This document shows positions 45,501-54,456 of a stretch of DNA of 64,000 nt, in pieces (the first letter of the stretch is position 1; each line of letters starts with the position of its first letter). The DNA lies in NCBI RefSeq assembly GCF_963676685.1, contig NC_092353.1, positions 5,918,207-5,982,206 on the forward strand, in the 5' to 3' direction. Under the pieces are notes generated by a model that was not told where the DNA came from, searched no databases, and saw only the letters and a program-made list of their open reading frames with translations. The stretch is from Mytilus edulis. Its lineage: Eukaryota > Mollusca > Bivalvia > Mytilida > Mytilidae. A program made the position numbers and the translations under genes.

Positions 45501-45779
45501 ATTTTAACATTAATATAACTGTGATTAGTCTGCACTGTTATTAGTTTATAAAATTATTTGTAATAATATTTGTTTTCGATAGATCCTCAAAAACTTAAGG
45601 AAATAAATAAACAATTGAAAGACAAAATGAAATGTATCCGATGTAGAACCAATGATATTTGTATGCTGTTTGTAAACTGTGGCCATCGACAGACATGTGA
45701 GGAGTGTGCTGACCTTATGGACTTCTGTCCAATTTGTGATACAAGGATAAAGAAAAGATTGAAGACGTTTTTGTCATGA
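35458..45779 (+). CDS. Inhibitor-of-apoptosis protein, BIR-BIR-(BIR)-RING (plus-strand paralogue, BIR3 first half broken)
   Basis: Exons: 35458-36559, 37362-37528, 42197-?, 42620-42783, 43234-43294, 44050-44088 and 45583-45779. All junctions have AG/GT signals, and phases agree (1, 0, -, 0, 1, 1) except at exon 3. Encoded in order: a ~120-residue N-terminal region, BIR1 (about 120-190; C155, C158, H177, C184), BIR2 over exons 1-2, BIR3 over exons 3-4, two short linker exons and a C-terminal RING. Such a protein would bind caspases or adaptors and act as an E3 ubiquitin ligase in the cytoplasm. Exon 3 begins normally (ESRIATFDDWRRDIEQTPEI) but hits TAA at 42305 and lacks the expected AGFYYxG end and a donor. 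As read, the protein stops in BIR3 before the RING, so this may be a pseudogene, a truncated form or a haplotype with a deletion. The other domains look undamaged. Confidence 0.8.
37362..37528 (+). CDS. IAP (plus) exon 2: second half of BIR2
   Basis: Acceptor CCCTAG, donor GTTTGT. It encodes C-x2-C (CFCC), DLGLAEWDPKDNPWTE, H, ARHNPR, C: a canonical type II BIR zinc half. It ends in phase 0 after KDWRK, parallel to the minus-gene exon 17172-17012 (KKWRK). Confidence 0.9.
37690..38170 (+). repeat. Diverged copy of the ~148-bp TTGACCT repeat
   Basis: TCCTTGACCTTATTTCAGGG, later GGTCAACAATATATGGTGTA and TGCCTTGACCCTTG, matching the 27030-27975 units. Lies in intron 2 of the plus IAP gene. Confidence 0.65.
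38198..38460 (+). repeat. Dispersed bivalve repeat, GTGCCAATGAGACAACTCTCC family (long copy)
   Basis: AGATGTGGTATGAGTGCCCA, AGTAAACAATTATAGGTTAA, GAGGCCTTGGTTCACACCAT, AAATGACTAGTGTAAAACCC and ACAAACGACCACCCCGGAAC in order. It is the longest copy in the window. Confidence 0.75.
38818..40416. mobile_element. CACTA/EnSpm-like non-autonomous element, 1.6 kb
   Basis: Ends CACTACAAACCATTAAA and its inverse TTTAATGGTTTGTAGTG; the inverted repeat extends through GTCTGAAATGGCCTATATCTG. The 3-bp duplication ATA flanks both ends (38815-38817 and 40417-40419). CACTA termini with a 3-bp duplication are diagnostic of EnSpm/CACTA. Both subterminal zones (about 250-300 bases) are packed with copies of GTCGAGTA and GTTCAGACT in opposite orientation at the two ends, as expected for transposase-binding arrays. 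The centre is AT-rich and non-coding, so it would need a transposase in trans. Confidence 0.85.
40417..42196 (+). other. Intron 2 of plus IAP gene, right part, with a mussel intronic repeat
   Basis: From about 40815 a repeat begins TTTATACGACCGCAAAAATG and contains a GTCGTC-rich stretch. Two similar blocks follow (AATTTCCAGACAATAAC.. and AGTTTCAGGATAATAAC.., each with GAATT.GGAGCC.AAA). It seems to be a tandemly organised dispersed repeat ending near 41400. No gene is supported in 41400-42190. Confidence 0.5.
42197..42307 (+). pseudogene. IAP (plus) exon 3: first half of BIR3, truncated
   Basis: Acceptor TTTTACAG. In phase 0 it reads IYNPKHAAFDDKESRIATFD, then DWRRDIEQTPEI, matching the minus-gene exon 6435-6309 up to TPE. 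It then departs into NAHT and a TAA at 42305. The MLAYAGFYYVG equivalent is not found in any frame down to 42619, and no donor restores phase 1. Confidence 0.7.
42620..42783 (+). CDS. IAP (plus) exon 4: second half of BIR3
   Basis: Acceptor TTTGTAG, donor GTGAGTG. It encodes C-x2-C (CHYC), DGGLRNWEPGDVPWEE, H, ARWFPF, C. Starts in phase 1 and ends in phase 0 after RAKYE, the same as the minus-gene exon 5101-4926. Confidence 0.9.
43234..43294 (+). CDS. IAP (plus) exon 5: linker
   Basis: A 61-base exon (acceptor TCTAAG, donor GTATTT) reading ERQRSGNQAEISNNRSLDLP plus one base. It is supported by phase agreement with exons 4 and 6 rather than by a domain. Confidence 0.6.
44050..44088 (+). CDS. 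IAP (plus) exon 6: linker
   Basis: A 39-base exon (acceptor TTTCACAG, donor GTAATT). Joined in phase it reads ATQFTSIKKPEEK and completes the Asp codon with the RING exon. Predicted from splice signals and phase. Confidence 0.6.
45583..45779 (+). CDS. IAP (plus) exon 7: C-terminal RING
   Basis: Acceptor TTCGATAG. It encodes a C3HC4 RING: C-x2-C-x11-C-x-H-x3-C-x2-C-x6-C-x2-C (CIRC..NCGH..CEEC..CPIC), ending RLKTFLS and TGA. The ending TFLS resembles many IAP C-termini. The RING recruits an E2 enzyme for ubiquitin transfer. Confidence 0.9.
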
Positions 45780-47489
45780 AGGCCCATATCAAAGGTTATT
45801 ACTCTTTATATTACTATCATACAGAAATTCAGACAGAACGTACACTGCAACAAAAGTAAAAAGGCAATCACATAGATGAATAATTGTTAGTTGTTTAACG
45901 TCAAGTAACAAATTTATCGTGAATTTTCAAGACGATCATTAAAAAATAGACGAAACATGACATTTTTTCCCCAGTATTTCTAGGCCGTCAGAGCCTGTGC
46001 GCATAATGAATAGAACATTTTCATATTACCGACTTTTGACGATTATTCGACAGGTTACCTACTCTATGGAAGGTAGATATGTATGTACTGGTAAATTCCT
46101 TATTTATCCTAAGAATCCATCGAGAGCTACAAGGGTACAGTGGAATAAATGTACACTCCCTATAGGGATTAATGGAGATGTGTCACTAACGTTTTTATAA
46201 TGTTCAATATATACAAATTCCCACTACAACACCAGGAAGTGTTAGGACGTCGGGCAGAATCTGTTATAAGTGTGGAGGAAGCTGGAGTACTCGGAGAGAA
46301 CCACCCGGCTGCTCGGCGGACACAGAAAAATCAAAAAGATTTTAGCAGATTGATATCAAAGTCGGGAGCATCTTTGGCCAACCGGAGCCTCTAAAGTACC
46401 CATTTTAGTTAAAACTCAGGTCTGGTTACCAGAGATGGACACCCTTGCATTCTGTCAATAACAAGCAACCAAATATAGCACAATCATATATATGATCGGT
46501 GCAATTTGGTGGGATATTTACTGTTTTCCGAGGATTTAGTCATGTTTAGAAAGCATTTAAACAGTTAACTTTTCCTCAAATTGTACAGATTAAAATCTTG
46601 AATTTACTTATTTACGTTGCCCTTGTCTGACCAAGTACCAGAATGCCCTACCAAAGAGAAGGTATCCTGTCAAAAAATATTAATTCCGGAGTATAAGGGC
46701 GGTAATATGAAAATGGACTATTCGCCCTTATGTGCAACGACTAGGAAGCGAATATCTAGCATAATAAAACAAAAAAACAAAAGAAATGCAATGGAAGCTA
46801 GGATTAACGAATGGAATGTAATGCCTCAAGCAGAGCAGAAAAAATGGGAGCAGAGCAAGACTTCTCATTTTAGGTAATGGTGACGTAAGCAAATCCGTTG
46901 ATGTAGACTAACTAACAGACAATTATTTCACTTTAAAATGTATGAATGTATGTAATAATATGTTTGATATTTTTACAGATGTATGCTGTCTCCAAAAGAA
47001 TGAATCATCAAGAGAAATAAAAAAAAAAAAACCATTGGTGCCACCATTTGTATTCAGAGATATTGACAAATCAAATCAAAGCACTATAAGCGTTATGGCA
47101 GTTAACCAAAAACCAATTTTTACGGCAAATGTAATTATAAAAACTGTGGTAGTGTTGCTGCATGCAATTGTTGTTTTAAAGATTTGAAAGAACAAACTTT
47201 AAACATTCGTATATTGTTCATGTATGTTTTTTAATGAATTGATTAGGGAAAATTAATTGATATTTTGTTAATGTTTTCAAGGCAATGCATATATATGTAT
47301 ATACTTTAATGGTGAGTCTGCAGTGTTACAAGTTCGCAATTATTGAATTTGTTCTAGTTGGTAGTTGACGTTGGTAAAAGTTGACTTTTAGTGGTACAAG
47401 TTGACGTAGTACGAGATTGTAATAGTATGAATGGAAAAAAAAAGATACGGATATAGTTGATAGTTATCAAAGGTACGAAGATATATGTG
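45780..47489. other. Downstream flank of plus IAP gene with weak coding-like segments
   Basis: The 3' UTR probably covers the first few hundred bases. A relatively GC-rich segment at 46215-46395 reads RTSGRICYKCGGSWSTRREP in one frame (a possible CxxC knuckle) but soon stops. The segment 46617-46872 is listed separately. Otherwise nothing recognised. Confidence 0.35.
46617..46872 (+). CDS. Possible exon, basic protein, unknown
   Basis: A frame of about 86 codons rich in Lys/Arg/Glu, including KRNAMEARINEWNVMPQAEQ then KKWEQSK, vaguely like the second half of an HMG box. It can end at AG|GTAATG, and an acceptor (TTTTACAG) follows at about 46979. I could not place it in a known family; it may be a decayed transposon or an isolated exon. 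Confidence 0.25.
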
Positions 47490-48512
47490 CAAGCCTGGGG
47501 TAATGGTAATTTGTATTTGTAATGCATTGTAATATTACATCTTTTTGATGTAATGCTAAGTAATTTGTAATGCACATTTTCTACATTACAATTACATGTA
47601 ATGTAATGATTTCTTTAGTTAAAATCAATGTAATGCCTCCATTACTGTGCATTACTTTTCATTACAAATTGGTAAAATACAGAAAATTGAAAAAAATTGT
47701 AAAATGAAAATGAAATATTGTCAAAAACAAAAGAAAATATTGAAAAAAAATGATTGTCACAGTTAGTTACTGTATTATATAAATTGCATCAAATTTTAAA
47801 ACACATCTTAAGGTAAGAAATATTAAATGATGAAAATGATCAAGTCTTGATCTTGGTTTCTGATATTAGTATAAAATGATATTTGGGAATAGTTTGGTGT
47901 TTGGTTGTTTGATTGTCAATGAAAAATCTTCAACAAAAAATTGTTAAACAAAAGTAAAGATGAATGGAAAAAATATGAAGATGTATATACAACATGATTA
48001 AAACAAGATACAATTATAAAATTAATTATACAGTAAACATAGTTAAAAACAATTAAATATATGTATGTGCCATTCTTAAAAGAATTATGAGACTATTAAA
48101 ATACATATAATACTTATTCATTTTATAAAATACTACAAATATAGTAGTTAATGATATGAAATACTGTTTCTTCTTGTTAAAATGTTATTGCAGGTTTTGG
48201 CAACAATATTACAAATATTGATATTTTTAAACATATAGATAAATTTTTCTTCATAAGACAAGTTTAAAAACATATCATTATGACACAATATATCAATAAA
48301 AAGAGCATGTCTTAAATCTTCATACAACGGACAATTTAAGAGTACATGTTTTTCATCCTCTAAAATATTGCAGTTAAACCAAACTGCGGTTTAGGTCCTG
48401 TCTGTAATGTGATTTCACCTAATTAATATCAAAATGTTTTATTGCAATCAAATCTTCTCAACTTTCGTATGTCCTCACAGAGCCTTTAGGCATTTAACAA
48501 GATAAACCTTTA

Positions 48513-48824
48513 ATGACTTTTTTAGTTTTATGCCACTCACTACCCCATCAAAGAGTAGACACAGGTCTGGTGCAGTACATGATGTTGACATTTACTTGTC
48601 TGAGCCATGTAAAGAAATATCAATTAATCCACTGGAAATCAAATTCAGTGCGCCTTTTTTCTTTGGCCAATACAGCTATCATTAAGTATTTAGCCATTTC
48701 CTCTACATCAGTTCCTGTAGAAAGGCTTTTAAGTTTTGCCGGAAAGGTGTACATACCTGATCGTTGTTATCTTAATGACAGAACGTTTGAAACACTTATG
48801 ATGATAAAGTGCAATGTTAATTGA
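48513..48824 (+). pseudogene. hAT transposase C-terminal (dimerisation) fragment
   Basis: The second half of the frame reads IIKYLAISSTSVPVERLLSF, then AGKVYIPDRCYLNDRTFETL and MMIKCN. This matches the hATC signature (P-x-S-x-x-ER-x-FS.AG....RN.L....). The upstream DDE catalytic part and the BED finger are absent, so it cannot act as a transposase. It lies within the hAT terminal repeats. Confidence 0.8.
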
Positions 48825-48858
48825 CCAGTATTTGAAGTCTATGTCACTTAATAGACAT

Positions 48859-48930
48859 AGGGAGATGTGACATGAGTGCCAATTAGACAACTCTCCATCA
48901 AGGTCACAATTTATAAAAGTAAACCATATA
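48859..48930 (+). repeat. Dispersed bivalve repeat, short copy
   Basis: GGGAGATGTGACATGAGTGC, then CAATTAGACAACTCTCCATC, then AATTTATAAAAGTAAACCAT. Nested in the hAT remnant. Confidence 0.7.
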
Positions 48931-49159
48931 AACACTGTATCAAATTCTTATAAAATCTGTTTTTGAATTGTATCTAGTTTTTATATTGAATTAGTAATGT
49001 GTAATGTAATGCATTACATGTGAGAAAAAATGTAATAGTAATTGTAATTGTAATGGACGAATCACAAAGTAATTGTAATGTAATGCCCCAAGCCTGGATA
49101 TGTGTACTCTATCTATTTTGGAAGTTTGACGATAATTTTCAAACGGAATATCACATTAC

Positions 49160-49350
49160 ATTTAAAACAAAAAGGAGAGACGAAAGATGTGAAAGAGATA
49201 ATCAAACTCACAAGTCGAAAAAGAAATAGACAGCACAGTTCACAACATAGAAAACTAAAGACTGAGCAACACGATCTCCACCAAAAAATGGAAGGAACTC
49301 AGGTGCTCCGGAAGGGTATGCAGATTCTGCTCCACTTGTGGCACTAGTCG
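49160..49350 (-). repeat. 3' UTR fragment of a Cys-type Naiad element (reverse orientation)
   Basis: The reverse complement reads TGCCACAAGTGGAGCAGAAT, then ACCCTTCCGGAGCACCTGAG and TCTTTAGTTTTCTATGTTGT, matching the region just after the ORF at 57807-59426 (about 59510-59680). No coding part is attached, so it is a short 3'-end insertion. Confidence 0.75.
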
Positions 49351-49914
49351 TATTGCTCATGTTTGTACAAACTTGGAACTATGGCTTCATAGCTACATTG
49401 TAAGCAGATACCTTCTGTAAAGGAAATTTTGATACGAAATACAAGCCCTGGAATATTCTCTTAACTAGGATATATATAATCCGTTTGCAGCCGCTGCTTG
49501 AATATTGTTACAAAGAAATGGAAAGTGAACAGTTTGGAATTTTGTCATAATTCTTTTTTCTTCTAACGACTATCATTGTCAATTTCTAGATACAAGTCTA
49601 GATATGAGGCAGACTTAATCTATTGTATTCTTTGTCTCAAGTTCGATAGTATAGATGCATCATATTAACCAACTTTTACATTTATTCGTTTAGTGGAAAA
49701 TTAAGTTAAAAGTTACTGCTACATGTAACATCTTATCGTTCTTCTTAAGATGAAGAACAAAGTTGGTTCCCGTGGGAATGCGAATTGTTTGTTGACAAAC
49801 ACGTCCTCCAAACGTAACATATAAATTGTCAATCAATAAACCAAGCATCTTCTATGATAATTGTACATGATGCTGTGATACTGACCTTGATTTTTACTAG
49901 ATAACAATTTCGAA
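49351..49914. other. Non-coding stretch
   Basis: About 560 bases between two Naiad remnants. No gene or repeat supported. Confidence 0.4.
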
Positions 49915-50555
49915 GATTCCGTAGAATGTCAGGTTATCGGAATTCAAATAGAGACTTACTGCGCACCACTTGTTGCAGACCTGTTTCTGTATTGTTATGA
50001 GTTACAATGTATGACTAAAATCGAAACAACATCTGATACAAAAATAAATAATACCTTTATATATTTGGATGATATATTGGCTCTCAATTATGACGACGCC
50101 AGAGTGTACATGTACACTAAAGATATGTATTCTGTTGAACTAACTTTAAAATAAAGCTAATACTAACAATGAACACTGCCCTTTCTTAAGCTTGGATCTT
50201 AATATCTGTATCATTAACGGGAAGCTTAATAGCAAAAGTTTTGATAAAAGACATGATTTTTCATTTCCTTTTGTTAGTTATCCATTTTTAGATGATGACG
50301 TTCCATTGTTACAATCTTATGGTGTTTATATATATCTCAAACTTAACGATTCGCTCGTGTATGTAACAACGTATTAGATTTTAGCGAAAGGAAATCCATG
50401 TATTACTGAAAAATCATTACACCAGGCTTCTCGATACACAAACTAGTCAAAACATTTACTGAATTTACCATCGGTACAATGACATTATTCGTAAATATAA
50501 ATTAACATGGTGACATCGTATACGTGTAGGTATTTCACATCCTATGTTTTATTGT

Positions 50556-50870
50556 TATAACATTAACGGTACCAATTTTCCTGCACCAGATGCGCATTTC
50601 GACAAAACATGTCTCTTCAGTGATGCTCGTGGCCAAAATATTTGAAATCCAAAGCTTATATAAAAGATGAAGAGCATTAATCCAAAAGGTCCAAAAAGCA
50701 TAGCCAAATCCGTGAAAGGAATCAGAGCTTTGCATGAGGGAGAAACATTCCTCAATTTATAATAATTTCTAACATTTAGTAACAGCAAATTTTAATAACA
50801 CAAAACAATCCGTATTTCCATGCCAGTACTGAAGTACTGACTAGTTGGCTGGTAATATGTCGGCATTTAC
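50556..50870. repeat. Dispersed mussel repeat inserted in decayed Naiad
   Basis: From GCACCAGATGCGCATTTCGA through GACAAAACATGTCTCTTCAG to AGAGCTTTGCATGAGGGAGA. It interrupts the Naiad RT remnant, whose sequence resumes near 50870 (CTCAAAAGCTAACCAAACC, as copy 1 at 14776). The related phrase AACGCGCGTCTGGTGTAAAT occurs at 36785, probably the other end of the same family. Confidence 0.7.
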
Positions 50871-51094
50871 CTCAAAAGCTAACCAAACCTTTTAAAGTTT
50901 TAACAGACTTATTAAGAAGGGATATTGTTACGATACTGCTTTAATGTCATTAAAGATGGCATATTTTGGCTTTAATATTTATTCACTTATAGGGTCTTTG
51001 CAAACACATTTATTCTGAAACCAGTTGTTGGCATGATGTTGGTTCTGCTCTTTAATATTTAATGATAGTACGATACTAAACTCCTAACGGGAGG

Positions 51095-51235
51095 GACCTT
51101 TTATAGCTGACTATGCGGTATGGGCTTTGCTCATTGTTGAAGGCCGTACAGTGACCTATAGTTGTTAATGTCTGTGTCATTTTGGTCTTTTGTGGATAGT
51201 TGTCTCATTGGCAATCATACCACATCTTCTTTTTT
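51095..51235 (-). repeat. Dispersed bivalve repeat, minus orientation
   Basis: TTGTTGAAGGCCGTACAGTG, CCTATAGTTGTTAATGTCTG, then TAGTTGTCTCATTGGCAATC and ATACCACATCTTC: the reverse complement of the repeat at 38198. Inserted in the decayed Naiad. Confidence 0.8.
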
Positions 51236-51770
51236 ATATTGATATTCATATGATGAAGACATTATCTTTCAATCAGTTTAATTGAGGTCTTTAGTTGGTA
51301 TATCAGTATCTGCTAGTAGTTCTTTGTTAATTTATGTATTATTGTCGTTTTGTTTGTTTTTGTTTTGTTACTTATTCTGACACCAGACTCGGACTTCTTT
51401 AAAACGGAGTTTTACGGTGGGTATTTGTGGTTTTTTTTTTATATTTGCTAGAGGTATAGAGGGAGGGATGTGATCTAAAAAAAAGGTTTAACCCCGCTGC
51501 ATTTATTCGTCTGTCCCAAGTCAGGAGCCTCTGTCAGTTGTTAGTTATGTATGATTTTTAATTTTAGTTCATTCATATATTTCGGAGTCAAGTATGATGT
51601 CCATAATCACTGCCCTAGTAGACATTTGTGTTTAGGGCCCAACTGAAGCACGCCTCCGGGTGCGCGATATGACTGTTGTATTGTAGATCCATTGGTGGCC
51701 GTCGGCTGTTTTCTGCTCTTTGGTCGGGTTGTTGACTGTTGGACACATTCCCTATTTCCATTCTCAATTT

Positions 51771-53819
51771 TGTCTCGATAATGTCAGTTTCAGAGATGCT
51801 TTTGGTTTGAATCAGAGTGATTTTTTAGAAAGGAGGAATCATCCCTCCCTAAGACAGGACTTGTATTATGGCCATGAATGGTATGGAAGTTTGTACAATG
51901 TCATAAAGATCCATAGACTTATACCATCATTATTGTAAGGACACCCCCCCCCATAATTCCTTAAAGGTTTGGGCCATAAACCCCATAAATCAATCACAAC
52001 CTTACCTTATTATGGTATGGAACCTTGTCATACAATTTTACTGTGCTCCAGTTATTGTCTTATTACCAAATGACTTCGGAAAACAATGACATTGATGACA
52101 ACGTCATATATTTTTACAACCACAAATATTTAACAGTCATATGAAAACCTCATGCAGTTTTTAATGTTAAATGACATATTGCAACATTTTGTATGTAATG
52201 TAAACTGATGTCATTCACCTATATGCACATGGAATATGCTGTGGATTCATAATTATCTATTGGGTCCTTTTTATGGATATATATCCTATATTCTTATATA
52301 AATAATGTGACACTAAAATCAAGTATCTCCAAAAATAAAACTCGTCTCCAATCCATGATAAATGGTGCAAAACAAAAATAATACTTTAGAAATTTCGTGC
52401 TTCAAAGTGTTTTCTGAATTTGAATTTCTGAAATTCATCTAAGATCAATTTTGCATTAATGAGGTGAAACCTTAGTATTTAAATAGAGAATTTTAGTAGA
52501 AGTATGTTAAAAATTATGTCAGAACTGGATCACTGACTACTAAACTGATAAATACTATATCACCTGTGGTACCAACCAAAATGAACCCATGATAATAAAT
52601 GAACTCACAGAATGCTCAATATTATAATTAGCAACAATGAATACAATTTCTTTAATCTTCAAAACAACTTGACAACATGCTCACCTTCAACATTCGTTTT
52701 TAAACATAAAAATGTCAAAGACTCAAACGTATTGGACAAAACATAGTTGAAACACATTTCATAAAAACTGATAAATGTATTTATATTCTTTTATTTCATT
52801 CATTATCATTTATAAACATTCTATAACAGATTTGCATCTGTACATGTATTATCACAGTCGATAAGACTAGTCATATAATACTTCATACTTTGGGAATGTG
52901 AAACAAAAAGTGTTTGTTGTAATCTCATCTGAAACTGTTTGACCTTAAAACATAAAGCAGACATATCCTCTTATAAAGGTGGGAAATCTAAATAAAATAT
53001 ATTTTTCTTTGATAAATATCTCATGACCAAATGTTTGTTTTAAGCCATTTTTATCATTCACTGTAAGATGTGAAATTATTGATGCAGTAAACATTTAAAC
53101 ATGTTTTCATCAGAAAACAAATTTATACGAAAAAAAACCCAAAGAAGACTGCTTTGCAATAATGACTGTCCTAGTGAGACATTGGTAAATTGGTAATGAA
53201 CAACACTGCCAAAGACATTCTTTAGGAATCAATTTTAAGAGATTCAGTTGGGAAAAGAACTTGTTCTAATAGAACTTTAGATATTAAAAAACAATTTTTT
53301 TAAACAGTCATCTGAAATATGTTGCAGGCAACTAATAAACAGCTTCAAGATGAACCCATATATCAAGCACACAATTCTTCAACTATACAAATTAAAACTG
53401 ACAAAGCTTTTTCTTGTAATAAAAAAAAATGTTTTAACAAAAAATCAGTGGGTTAAATGAAATAAACATTATAAGAGACACACACAAAGGAGTTCACTAT
53501 ATCATAATTTTGACCCTTTCAAGATTTTTTTTAACTGCAACTTTGTGAAAATTTGATGAAAACACATATGTAATATATCCAAATGTTTTAGTTAAAAAAT
53601 ATTTTCAGCATGTGCATTATAAGTTCGAACTTGATTATTTGAACAATTGATCAAAACTTATGTATTCAAATTAAATATAGAATAAGAAAAGTCGAGTTAT
53701 TAATATATGAAAGTAGAAAATATGTACAATGTAATATGTCTGCTGAAGATATGTACAAAAATACTTTAAAATTGTAAAAAAAAAATAACAATTATATCAA
53801 CAAATACAAAATATCATTA
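51771..53819. other. AT-rich non-coding stretch
   Basis: About 2 kb without a supportable ORF. Around 51790-52040 the text (GTTATTGTCTTATTACCAAA, CCTTGTCATACAATTTTACT) resembles the repeat near 41200-41300 in reverse. Otherwise nothing recognised. Confidence 0.4.
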
Positions 53820-54456
53820 TAACGTAACACTCACTCACTCACAGTACCCAAGTGCAAATTGCACAAAGAACCACGATTGCATCTTTTTAGTAAAAATAGC
53901 AGTGGAAATCTTGTAAGATTTCCTAGAGACTAAACAATTTGTAATTTTATGATTTGATACTATGCACGTCTTTCAACATAGGTAAATATATTTAGATTTA
54001 CACAAAACGTTCACAGTATTTATCTACAGATGAAGTGTTTTCTGAAAAGGTAAACTGTACAAAAACGTCGCCATGCGACGTCATCAAAACGTCATCTTTT
54101 TAAAATTAGCAAATACAGTATGTTACAAGCATCCATTTCTTAAAAAATGAAGAGTAAGCATGGGCTAATATCCAATTGTTCGAAACGAAAGCTCTGTTAT
54201 TCGACTTTTGTCGATACGGATTTAAGCATGGAAGCAATTTGGGTATTCCTCATTACAGAATTATGGATAGTTTGGAGGTCGATTTAAACCCATTTTTCTA
54301 TAACTCAATAGGGATTAAAAATCAAATTGGTGTACCTATATAATAAAGAAGGATACGGCTACAAAATAACACAGAATGGAATTTTTTGTCTTTATTATAA
54401 AAAAATGTAGGTGAATAAACTGTCAATATAGGTGCAATTTGGGTACTGTCACGTTA
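53820..54456. repeat. GTACCCAAATTGCAC MITE, copy B (uninterrupted)
   Basis: 637 bp with imperfect inverted ends (TAACGT.ACA..CAGTACCCAA on the left, GGTGCAATTTGGGTACTGTC followed by ACGTTA on the right). It is collinear with 22785-23120 plus 32533-32832 and shows the intact junction (AATATCCAATTGTTCG) where Harbinger inserted in copy A. A diverged (CACT)n stretch lies near its left end. Confidence 0.85.

Larger units (their letters stand above)
47490..49096 (+). mobile_element. hAT DNA transposon, non-autonomous remnant
   Basis: Imperfect terminal repeats CAAGCCTGGGGTAATGGTAA (left) and the inverse of CAGGCTTGGGGCATTACATT (right). The 8-base flanks TATATGTG (47482-47489) and GATATGTG (49097-49104) agree at 7 of 8 positions, the hAT target length. 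Both ends are rich in TAATGTAATG subterminal repeats. The interior retains the C-terminal dimerisation domain of a hAT transposase (48513-48824) and a dispersed-repeat fragment at 48859-48930. Confidence 0.8.
49915..51770 (+). pseudogene. Decayed 5'-truncated Naiad (same family as 11897-15545)
   Basis: It begins within the RT, at the position matching 14073 of copy 1, and continues through the YLDD region (about 50068, DDILALNYDD) to the shared 3' tail (about 51500-51770). The frame is lost repeatedly and IPMGTNCAPL has mutated to an IQIETYCAPL-like form. Two repeats have inserted: one at 50556-50870, another at 51095-51235. The candidate SECIS tip (CTCCTAACGGGAGGGAC) is still present at about 51077. 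Confidence 0.85.

Noticed and set aside
35458-45779. IAP genes as baculovirus-derived insertions
   Set aside because: Multiple introns with conserved phases, two paralogues and typical metazoan BIR/RING architecture point to host genes.
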